7,011 nt of DNA. Source: Candidatus Heimdallarchaeota archaeon (GTDB lineage: Archaea; Asgardarchaeota; Heimdallarchaeia; Heimdallarchaeales; Heimdallarchaeaceae). Shown one piece after another: positions 1 through 4,947 of the stretch (position 1 is the first letter of the stretch; each line of letters begins with the position of its first letter). The stretch spans positions 1-7,011 of the forward strand of contig JAEOTG010000208.1 in the NCBI GenBank assembly GCA_016839985.1, written 5' to 3'. The position numbers and the translations under genes are program-made. The notes under the pieces were generated by a model that was not told where the DNA came from, did not search any database, and saw only the letters and a program-made list of their open reading frames with translations.

Positions 1-639
1 ATAAAACCTTGGCCTGTAAAAATCTTCTCACCTGGAGCAATGGGTTGGTATAGATTTGTACCTAAAATGGAGTGTTATCATGGAGTTGTGAGTTTTGATC
101 ACAAGCTTAAAGGTAAATTAACAATCAATGGAAAAGAAGTAGATTTCACAGAAGGTAGAGGATATATTGAAAAAGATTATGGACGAAGTTTTCCCTCGTA
201 CTATCTATGGGGACAAACAAATCACTTTGATGAACCTGGTATATCTTTGATGGTTTCTTTTGCTAAAATACCTTGGTTAGGAAGCTACTTTGATGGATTT
301 CTGGTAGGTTTTTTGCAAAAAAATAAATTTTATAGTTTTGCAACTTATACTGGAGCAAAAATAACGAAATTAAAACTGGATGATACTAGAGTTATAATTC
401 ACGTTAAAGATAAAAAACACAGACTAGAAATTGAAGCAACTAGAACTGCAGGAGTACAACTTCCCTCACCAATTGATGGTTCTATGACAGGTAGAATTTT
501 GGAGAGTATTACAGCTGAAATTGATGCTAAATTGATAGAATTAAACAAAAAAGGAGAAAAGATATTATTTGAGGGAATTGGTAGAAATGCAGGTCTAGAC
601 ATTGGTGGAAAGGTTGAAGAGATAAAGGAAGTGAATTAA
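1..639 (+). CDS. Tocopherol-cyclase-like (lipocalin-related) protein, 5' end outside window
   Basis: The frame is open to base 1 and already reads family sequence (SPGAMGWYRFVPKMECYHG) before and across the ATG at 40, so the gene is cut by the window edge and 40 is not its start. 212 codons are visible. Hallmarks of the tocopherol cyclase family (plant VTE1 and its prokaryotic relatives) are MECYHGVVSFDHKLKG, GRGYIEKDYGRSFP and the WGQTNHF motif, followed by beta-rich sequence through FATYTGAKI and a C-terminal RNAGLDIGG segment. Plant VTE1 closes the chromanol ring of tocopherol. Archaea are not known to make tocopherols, so the substrate here is unknown; a small hydrophobic or isoprenoid ligand is a guess. 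Gelsolin follows in the same direction after 66 bases but has its own promoter signal. Family assignment is fairly sure; function is not. Confidence 0.8.
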   Translation: MKPWPVKIFSPGAMGWYRFVPKMECYHGVVSFDHKLKGKLTINGKEVDFTEGRGYIEKDYGRSFPSYYLWGQTNHFDEPGISLMVSFAKIPWLGSYFDGFLVGFLQKNKFYSFATYTGAKITKLKLDDTRVIIHVKDKKHRLEIEATRTAGVQLPSPIDGSMTGRILESITAEIDAKLIELNKKGEKILFEGIGRNAGLDIGGKVEEIKEVN

Positions 640-676
640 ACACTTTCAGAATCTTAATCATTTCTAATGGAAAGCA

Positions 677-684
677 TTATATTC
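677..684 (+). promoter_or_regulatory. TATA box for the gelsolin gene, likely leaderless transcript
   Basis: TTATATTC is centred about 26 bases before the ATG at 706, the usual archaeal distance from TATA box to transcription start. The purine-rich GGAAAG just upstream (669-674) could serve as the BRE that binds TFB. This predicts a transcript beginning at or next to the A of the ATG at 706, so the ATG at 667 would lie upstream of the transcript. Confidence 0.5.
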
Positions 685-705
685 TCCAGAGGTTACTGCT
701 GCAGT

Positions 706-1386
706 ATGAAGGTATATCATATTTCAAAAAAAGATCTTATTCCCCTCAATGAGCCTTACAAATTTCTTAACGGCGATGTGTATGTTATTGAAACAGACAC
801 AGAAATGTGGATTTGGCTAGGATCAAAATCCTATGTTGATGATAAGACTGTTGGTGCTTGGATGGCTAGAGTTTTAGAACAGAAGAATCAAGACTTGAAA
901 ATAAAAACAATCTTGGAGAGAGAAGAACCCACCAAATTTAAAGAGATTATTGATTTTGAGGTTGTTGAAGGTGACACCCCAGGTTTTCTAAAGCATTTTG
1001 AAAAGCAAATTCAGAAAGATTTACGATTGCTTCAATTAAAAGAGGACGATAAAGGAGATGTTGACATCATAGATTTACCAATAGGATATCAATATTTCAA
1101 ATCTGATGATGCATTTTTACTAGATGCTCAAAAGGACATTTACATCTGGATAGGAAAAGATAGTCAAATCAAAGAAAAATATGAAGCCGGTAGAATATCA
1201 AGAAAACTAGAAGCAGAAAGAAAATTCGCTCCTTTGGTTTATGTTATTGAAGAAGAAAATGAACCTGAAGGATTTCGTGATATGGTTTTCAAACTAGGTA
1301 TCAAAGATGGAGTAATAGAACTCAGTACTACTGTAAGTAAAAAAGATACAAAACAAGAAAAGAAATGGTGGCAGTTCTGGAAATAA
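706..1386 (+). CDS. Two-domain gelsolin-like actin-regulator homologue with aromatic C-terminal tail
   Basis: The 226-residue product has two gelsolin-type repeats. Domain 1 (about 1-105) shows GDVYVIETDTEMWIWLG at 23-39, then an SYVDDKTVGAWMARVLE helix. Domain 2 (about 120-205) shows DDAFLLDAQKDIYIWIG at 134-150, then KEKYEAGRISRKLEAE. Gelsolin domains bind actin and usually Ca2+; two-domain Asgard gelsolins act on actin filaments. The helix glutamate of the conserved Ca2+ site is present in domain 2 (E157), but domain 1 appears to have Asp (D46) there. The protein ends in a charged linker and KKWWQFWK (219-226), which could insert into a membrane surface. I chose ATG 706 over the in-frame ATG 667 because the TATA box lies between them and the domain begins at MKVYHI; an SD-like AGAGG (688-692) also precedes it. 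The alternative start adds 13 residues. No signal peptide, so cytosolic. Confidence 0.85.
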   Translation: MKVYHISKKDLIPLNEPYKFLNGDVYVIETDTEMWIWLGSKSYVDDKTVGAWMARVLEQKNQDLKIKTILEREEPTKFKEIIDFEVVEGDTPGFLKHFEKQIQKDLRLLQLKEDDKGDVDIIDLPIGYQYFKSDDAFLLDAQKDIYIWIGKDSQIKEKYEAGRISRKLEAERKFAPLVYVIEEENEPEGFRDMVFKLGIKDGVIELSTTVSKKDTKQEKKWWQFWK

Positions 1387-1400
1387 TTTATCTTAACAAC

Positions 1401-1415
1401 CTATTTCTTTCTATT
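1401..1415 (+). terminator. Pyrimidine-rich tract after gelsolin, possible archaeal terminator
   Basis: CTATTTCTTTCTATT lies in the 34-base gap between two convergent genes. Archaeal RNA polymerase often terminates on T-rich tracts without a hairpin, so this could end the gelsolin transcript. The tract is short and interrupted by C and A, so support is weak. Confidence 0.25.
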
Positions 1416-1420
1416 ACAAT

Positions 1421-2212
1421 CTAAATGGTTTTTATTGTATAGATAGAAGATAACGCTGCAAGCCAACTCGTTTTGGGATTTGTTGGTGAAGGATTGTTTT
1501 CGAAAATGAAAGTATATTTTCCAACTTCAGACTCAATTTCGATTGTATGAATGTTTTTTGAAATTGATGGATCAGCTATCATTTCAACGGATGTTTTTTC
1601 AGGACCTAATGTGGAAAGAGCTAAGCGTGCAGCGACATTGATGCTTCTTGGAAAATATGTGGTAGCAAGTTTAGCGTTTCCTTTAAAAATGATCACAGAT
1701 GAATTTTCATTTAATTTTATGTTATTTGATTTAATGTATTTGTTATTTCTAAAGACTCTATTTGGTTTTCTAGTTTGGAGTTTTGCAGACGTTATACCTA
1801 TTAATTTAATTGTTTCAACACAATCAAATCCACCAATAGCTCCAGAGGGAAGAATAATGTTTTTTTTCTTTATTTCAGCCAATTTTTGGTATTTAGAAAA
1901 TAAATTGGGGAGAGAAATGAATGCGCCAATACTCATAGGAACGAAATATTTACCTCTTTTCACTATTTCATCAAATACATCAGCTACTACTTGTTGAACC
2001 GCACATTCTACAACAATATCACAATCTTGGAAATCTGTTAGATGCTGCATTAGTCTGATTGATGGATATTTTTCAGCAATCTCCTTCATTTTTACTTTGT
2101 CTATATCATATACAGCTTGTATAATCAAATTTTCATTTTCTTCTTTATTTATAGCATCCAATATTGTAGTTCCTATATATCCTAGTCCAATTAATCCTAT
2201 CTTTTTTGTCAA
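1421..2212 (-). CDS. nadX: L-aspartate dehydrogenase
   Basis: The 263-residue product catalyses NAD(P)-dependent oxidation of L-aspartate to iminoaspartate, the substrate for quinolinate synthase (NadA) in NAD biosynthesis; this replaces L-aspartate oxidase in many archaea. A Rossmann GLGYIG loop (residues 9-14) binds the cofactor. Family motifs follow in order: LPSGAIGGFD (121-130), TRKP (147-150), FPRSINVAARLAL (187-199), ADP (213-215), NIHTIE with the expected catalytic His at 222, and NPKTSWLAALS near the end. Length is normal for the family. The start is a TTG, supported by AGGAG nine bases upstream and by alignment of the Rossmann strand to the N-terminus. It is the last gene of a minus-strand cluster, 19 bases after the reductase stop, so its ribosome-binding site sits in that gap. 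nadA and nadC are not in the window. Confidence 0.92.
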   Translation of the reverse strand: MTKKIGLIGLGYIGTTILDAINKEENENLIIQAVYDIDKVKMKEIAEKYPSIRLMQHLTDFQDCDIVVECAVQQVVADVFDEIVKRGKYFVPMSIGAFISLPNLFSKYQKLAEIKKKNIILPSGAIGGFDCVETIKLIGITSAKLQTRKPNRVFRNNKYIKSNNIKLNENSSVIIFKGNAKLATTYFPRSINVAARLALSTLGPEKTSVEMIADPSISKNIHTIEIESEVGKYTFIFENNPSPTNPKTSWLAALSSIYTIKTI

Positions 2213-2221
2213 TGAATCAAG

Positions 2222-2226
2222 CTCCT
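2222..2226 (-). promoter_or_regulatory. Shine-Dalgarno site that decides the TTG start of nadX
   Basis: AGGAG on the minus strand is separated by nine bases from the TTG at 2212-2210. There is no in-frame ATG or GTG suited to the N-terminal Rossmann strand, so this site is the main support for the non-ATG start. It lies in the 19-base gap after the upstream reductase gene, consistent with co-translation from one transcript. Confidence 0.65.
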
Positions 2227-2231
2227 GAATA

Positions 2232-3215
2232 TCATCTAATACTCTCGTAGTCAGCTACCCAGTCTGACACTTCATCTAATCTTTTTGTTTCATCGTCATC
2301 TAGTTTAACTTCTAGTGCACCAAAATTTTCTTCTAGTTGTTCAACACTATTTGCTCCTATTATTGGTGCAGTGATGAAATCTTTTGTCAAAATCCATGCT
2401 ATTGCTAATTGTGTCATCGTGACTTCCTTTGCTACTGCAATTTCCTTCACTGTTTCATGAATTTTCCATCTTTTGTCTGTAAAATATCTCTTTTCTGCAC
2501 CTTCGCTTCGAGGTGTATCTGGTTTTGGACCATCTCTAGAGTATCTATCTGTTAAGAATCCTCCTGCTAAAGGACTGTAAGGAATTACTCCTAATCCATA
2601 TTTCTTAATCACGTGAAACATTTGGTGTTCTACTAGCATTCTTCTAACTATACTATAAGGGGGTTGAACTGTTTCAAATTTGACATAACCATTCTTCTCA
2701 CTTTCCCAGAAGGATTCAACTAACATCCAAGGATGAATATTTGATGCACCAATATAATTTACTAATCCTTTATCCACTAGAAGGTTTAATGCATGAAGTG
2801 TTTCAGAGATTGGTGTATCATTATCAAAACTGTGTATCTGATAAAGATCAATCCAATCTGTTTGAAGTCTTTTCAAACTATTGGCACTAGCTTGATGAAC
2901 ATGTCTTCTTGATAAACCTCTATCATTAACATCCTCACTCATTGCTCCTCTTAATTTGGTAGCTAGGATTAAATCGTCCCTTGTTCCTCTATCGCTTAAC
3001 CATTTTCCTATTATTGTTTCTGTTTTTCCTTGGTAACTATTATCTGCCCAGTAAGAGTATACATCCGCTGTGTCAAAGCAATTTATTCCTAATTCAATTG
3101 CTTTATCCATCACTTTGAAAGATTCTTCCTCCTCTATTCTCCATCCCATTTGCATTGTACCCAAAATAATTGGAGAAATTTTTATTCCTGTTGTACCTAA
3201 TCTTCTGTGTTCCAT
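2232..3215 (-). CDS. Aldo/keto reductase
   Basis: The 327-residue product is a TIM-barrel NAD(P)H-dependent reductase of aldehydes and ketones; the natural substrate cannot be read from sequence. It opens with the typical MEHRRLGTTGIKIS strand pair. The full catalytic tetrad is visible: Asp48 and Tyr53 in FDTADVYS, Lys87 in LATKLRGAM and His128 in LYQIHSFD. The bacterial YajO/Tas-like subgroup features GASNIHPW, IPYSPLAGGFLTDRY and the C-terminal IIGANSVEQLEEN cofactor-phosphate region are also present. The ATG at 3215 is chosen because the family N-terminus begins there; the frame is open further upstream to a TTG at 3278, but that extension is not family-like. No clear Shine-Dalgarno precedes the ATG. 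A weak TATA-like CTTTAAATTG at 3258-3267 might give a secondary promoter. It is the middle gene of the minus-strand cluster, 59 bases after the flavin-binding gene. Confidence 0.9.
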   Translation of the reverse strand: MEHRRLGTTGIKISPIILGTMQMGWRIEEEESFKVMDKAIELGINCFDTADVYSYWADNSYQGKTETIIGKWLSDRGTRDDLILATKLRGAMSEDVNDRGLSRRHVHQASANSLKRLQTDWIDLYQIHSFDNDTPISETLHALNLLVDKGLVNYIGASNIHPWMLVESFWESEKNGYVKFETVQPPYSIVRRMLVEHQMFHVIKKYGLGVIPYSPLAGGFLTDRYSRDGPKPDTPRSEGAEKRYFTDKRWKIHETVKEIAVAKEVTMTQLAIAWILTKDFITAPIIGANSVEQLEENFGALEVKLDDDETKRLDEVSDWVADYESIR

Positions 3216-3274
3216 AATAAGAATTAATACAAGTAAGTTAAAAGAATTGTTTTTTCTCAATTTAAAGAAGTAGA

Positions 3275-3775
3275 TCAAAGGTTTATTATTACATCTTTAG
3301 CTTTTTTACCACTCATATATTCTATATCGATTCTTCCGATACCTACTCTAGATATTGATTTCTCGCTTATCTGTTTATCAATTACTTGTTTGGGATTGTC
3401 ATCTATTTTATGAATCATATTAATCAAAGCTTGTTTTTTCTTCTCAAAATCTTCAATGAAACTAACTTTACCTTTAAACTGTGTAGTGATATATAGATGA
3501 TCACAATCTCCTTGCACATAACCCTTATCTATAAGAGCTTGACCCCAAACAATATTATTTTCGTTCAGATAATCTATCTTTTTTCCTTCTTTTGCACAAT
3601 GAAAAAATATGCAATTCTGATCCGGATCATAACCGTGACTCAAAGTGACTAAATAAGGAACATTGCTTTTACACATAGCTATTGTGATGTGATTTGCTTT
3701 TTTAATAACGTCTTTCATTTCATTTTGATCTTCTATAGCTTTCTCCTTTCGTCTAATACCTTTCATTTCAACCAT
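3275..3775 (-). CDS. NimA-like pyridoxamine-5'-phosphate-oxidase-fold (flavin-binding) protein
   Basis: The 166-residue product matches the FMN-binding split-barrel family that includes NimA-type proteins. Visible features are the N-terminal GIRRKEKAIEDQNEMKDVI helix, a hydrophobic strand leading to NVPYLVTLSHGYD (38-50), the signature IFFHCAKEGKKIDYL (56-70), and KGKVSFIEDFEKKKQALINMI (101-121). Characterised relatives bind flavin or a related cofactor and some reduce nitroimidazoles; the substrate here is unknown. Two starts are possible: ATG at 3775 and ATG at 3766 (residue 4). The second matches the usual short family N-terminus and puts the TATA-like box about 29 bases upstream, fitting a leaderless transcript; the first is only about 20 bases from it. 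This is the first gene of the minus-strand cluster, divergent from the AHSA1 gene. The family call is firm; the enzymatic role is inferred. Confidence 0.82.
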   Translation of the reverse strand: MVEMKGIRRKEKAIEDQNEMKDVIKKANHITIAMCKSNVPYLVTLSHGYDPDQNCIFFHCAKEGKKIDYLNENNIVWGQALIDKGYVQGDCDHLYITTQFKGKVSFIEDFEKKKQALINMIHKIDDNPKQVIDKQISEKSISRVGIGRIDIEYMSGKKAKDVIINL

Positions 3776-3790
3776 TATTATTTTGCTTGA

Positions 3791-3800
3791 ATTTAAAAAT
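3791..3800 (-). promoter_or_regulatory. TATA-like box of the flavin/reductase/nadX cluster
   Basis: On the minus strand this reads ATTTTTAAAT. It is centred about 20 bases before the ATG at 3775 and about 29 before the ATG at 3766. The second distance fits a leaderless archaeal transcript and favours the shorter protein. Confidence 0.4.
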
Positions 3801-3804
3801 ATCC

Positions 3805-3857
3805 TAAAGATAGCAAAAAAAATTATTTCAGAAATTCTAGCTTAATAGTTATCTTTA
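3805..3857. repeat. Inverted repeat in the divergent promoter region
   Basis: TAAAGATAGC (3805-3814) and GTTATCTTTA (3848-3857) are inverted copies matching at 9 of 10 positions, with 33 bases between them. The arms are nearly equidistant from the plus-strand ATG at 3895 (38 bases) and the alternative minus-strand ATG at 3766 (39 bases). They could be paired operator half-sites or duplicated core-promoter elements. Such AT-rich words also arise by chance. Confidence 0.35.
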
Positions 3858-3868
3858 TCTTTTACTAG
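3854..3868 (+). promoter_or_regulatory. Candidate core promoter of the AHSA1 gene
   Basis: TTTATCTTTTACTAG ends 27 bases before the ATG at 3895. It matches 13 of 15 positions of the promoter-like element ahead of the small minus-strand gene (TTTATCTTTTTATAG, 4693-4679), which lies at a similar distance from its start. It is a poorer TATA box than that one. An SD-like GTGAG (3885-3889) precedes the start. Confidence 0.35.
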
Positions 3869-3894
3869 TTAACTTGTTATTTTAGTGAGTTTAA

Positions 3895-4347
3895 ATGTCA
3901 AATATTATTGACGAAGTTATTGAACATTCTACCTTAATAAAAGCCCCAATTGAGAAAGTTTATGATGCTATTACGACTAGTGAAGGTTTAGACTCTTGGT
4001 TTACAGATGGAGCAGAAGTAGAAAGAAAACCAGGAGGTTGGATATATTTTCGATGGACACCAGAAAGAAGCGAAATAACAGAGGGAATAATCGAGGATGA
4101 GGGACCTGTAATAGAAGTTGAGATTCCTAAGAGATTCGTTTTTCAATGGTCTCCAGACAATAAAATGTATACTACAACAGTAGAATTAATTTTTGAAGAT
4201 TTTGAAATAGGAACAAGGATTACTGTTAGAGAAAAAGGTTTTCAAGAAACTACTGAAGGGAGAAAAGCTATGATGGGATGTGCAACTGGTTGGGGGGAAG
4301 CACTAACAATGCTAAAATTTTATCTAGAACATGGTATAACGTACTGA
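3895..4347 (+). CDS. AHSA1-like SRPBCC (START-fold) domain protein
   Basis: The 150-residue product is a single Activator-of-Hsp90-ATPase-homologue-1-like domain of the SRPBCC superfamily, which forms a deep hydrophobic pocket under a long C-terminal helix. Visible hallmarks are STLIKAPIEKVYDAITTSEGLDSWFTD (12-38), PGGWIYFRW (46-54), the EIPKRFVFQW strand (76-85) and the closing helix GWGEALTMLKFYLEHG (132-147), which is highly typical of the family. Prokaryotic members mostly have unknown ligands; an Hsp90 co-chaperone role should not be assumed, because that activity belongs to the eukaryotic Aha1 C-terminal domain and no Hsp90 gene is seen here. The length is normal and the gene is complete. 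It is divergent from the flavin-binding gene across 119 bases and convergent with the small gene at 4389, which makes it look monocistronic. Confidence 0.88.
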   Translation: MSNIIDEVIEHSTLIKAPIEKVYDAITTSEGLDSWFTDGAEVERKPGGWIYFRWTPERSEITEGIIEDEGPVIEVEIPKRFVFQWSPDNKMYTTTVELIFEDFEIGTRITVREKGFQETTEGRKAMMGCATGWGEALTMLKFYLEHGITY

Positions 4348-4358
4348 TTTCATTTTTT
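4348..4358 (+). terminator. T-rich tract after the AHSA1 gene
   Basis: TTTCATTTTTT directly follows the TGA stop. A run of six T residues is typical of factor-independent archaeal termination, and no stem is needed. It lies in the 41-base gap between two convergent genes. Confidence 0.4.
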
Positions 4359-4388
4359 ACAATTTGAATCTTAAAACAAGAATTACTA

Positions 4389-4649
4389 CTAGCTCCAAAC
4401 TGTTGGTGGAAACACACCTTTTTCATCAGGATTTGATTCGCCTTTTGACTCTATTTTTGCTGCCATTTTTTCTTCTATTTCTGTTTTTTTCTTGTCAACA
4501 AACCATTTCTTGATTTTTCTTGTTTCAAGTTCTACAACAGATTTAGGTATCCAAATAGCTTCTTCAGTAAAACCTACAATTGGAGCTAGAAAAGCCTTCT
4601 CTGTTTCTCTTTCAGGTTCTCCTATAAAATAATCTGAATATTCTGACAT
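4389..4649 (-). CDS. Small charged protein of unknown function with a WIPKS motif
   Basis: The gene encodes 86 residues and I do not recognise a named family. The N-terminal half carries ETEKAFLAPI (15-24) and EEAIWIPKSVVE (29-40). This KA-hydrophobic then W-x-PKS pattern resembles a short beta-rich module I recall from many uncharacterised phage and archaeal small proteins. A strongly charged helical stretch with many K and E follows (about 41-70), and then a GESNPDEKGVFPPTVWS tail. There is no signal peptide or membrane helix, so it is probably cytosolic. The gene looks real despite its size: its ATG has GAGG four bases upstream and a good TATA box about 35 bases upstream. It converges on the AHSA1 gene. 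A nucleic-acid-binding accessory role is possible, but nothing here proves it. Confidence 0.7.
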   Translation of the reverse strand: MSEYSDYFIGEPERETEKAFLAPIVGFTEEAIWIPKSVVELETRKIKKWFVDKKKTEIEEKMAAKIESKGESNPDEKGVFPPTVWS

Positions 4650-4653
4650 ATTT

Positions 4654-4657
4654 CCTC
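4654..4657 (-). promoter_or_regulatory. Shine-Dalgarno site of the small WIPKS-motif gene
   Basis: GAGG on the minus strand lies four bases before the ATG at 4649-4647. It is one of the clearest ribosome-binding sites in the window and supports translation of this short, unrecognised gene. Confidence 0.55.
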
Positions 4658-4678
4658 AAAAGAGTATAACAAAGAAAC

Positions 4679-4693
4679 TATAAAAAGATAAAA
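4679..4693 (-). promoter_or_regulatory. TATA box region of the small WIPKS-motif gene
   Basis: The minus strand reads TTTATCTTTTTATAG, with TTTTTATA as the TATA core, centred about 35 bases upstream of the ATG at 4649. That predicts a start near 4657 and a leader of roughly eight bases that just contains the GAGG site. It resembles the candidate promoter of the AHSA1 gene at 13 of 15 positions. Confidence 0.45.
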
Positions 4694-4905
4694 AAAAATT
4701 TCTCTATTAATTGTGATTTAGAACAGATGCTTTCGGTTTAGAAGATGTAATAAAAGTACATAATCATTAATATGTAAAAGGAATAATTTCTCCAATATAT
4801 TATAGCAGAGTCGAATAAAATTTCCATATTAGAGAGCTATGTATTCTAAAAAAAGGGAAAAGATTTTTATTTCTTGCATTATAGAGTTCAAAATCATTAA
4901 AACTT
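4694..4905. other. Gene-free AT-rich spacer between divergent promoters
   Basis: The gap between the divergent genes at 4649 and 4948 is 298 bases, and the central part holds no convincing ORF, tRNA-like fold, tandem repeat or long inverted repeat by eye. Its two ends carry the promoters of the flanking genes. A second TATA-like TTTTTATTT at 4864-4872 could start a longer leader for the propeller gene. An unannotated small RNA or a degraded gene cannot be excluded by reading alone. Confidence 0.5.
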
Positions 4906-4915
4906 CTTATATTTT
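4906..4915 (+). promoter_or_regulatory. TATA box of the propeller gene
   Basis: CTTATATTTT is centred about 37 bases before the ATG at 4948, predicting a start near 4937 and a leader of about ten bases. That leader contains GATGAT (4939-4944), one mismatch from GGTGAT, the stretch complementary to the archaeal 16S rRNA tail, though it sits very close to the start codon. Confidence 0.4.
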
Positions 4916-4947
4916 AAGAATTCAATAAACCAGAAAAAGATGATAAA

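Noticed and set aside
40..42. ATG at 40 as the start of the tocopherol-cyclase-like gene
   Set aside because: The frame is open to base 1 and the residues before the ATG already match the family, so the gene starts outside the window.
399..602. Minus-strand open frame of 67 codons
   Set aside because: It lies wholly inside the tocopherol-cyclase-like gene on the other strand and its translation has no family-like features.
1551..1997. Plus-strand open frame of 148 codons
   Set aside because: It is antisense to nadX, whose motifs are complete. The hydrophobic translation is a by-product of the complementary codons.
3070..3273. Plus-strand open frame of 67 codons
   Set aside because: It is antisense to the aldo/keto reductase start and the gap before it, with no ribosome-binding site or recognisable protein features.
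3216..3278. 21-residue hydrophobic N-terminal extension of the aldo/keto reductase from a TTG
   Set aside because: Family proteins begin at the MEHRRLG strand. The extension overlaps the stop of the upstream gene and is translated spacer sequence, not a signal peptide.
3895..4347. Hsp90 co-chaperone function for the AHSA1-like protein
   Set aside because: The family name comes from a eukaryotic domain. Stand-alone prokaryotic members have varied or unknown ligands and no Hsp90 gene is seen.
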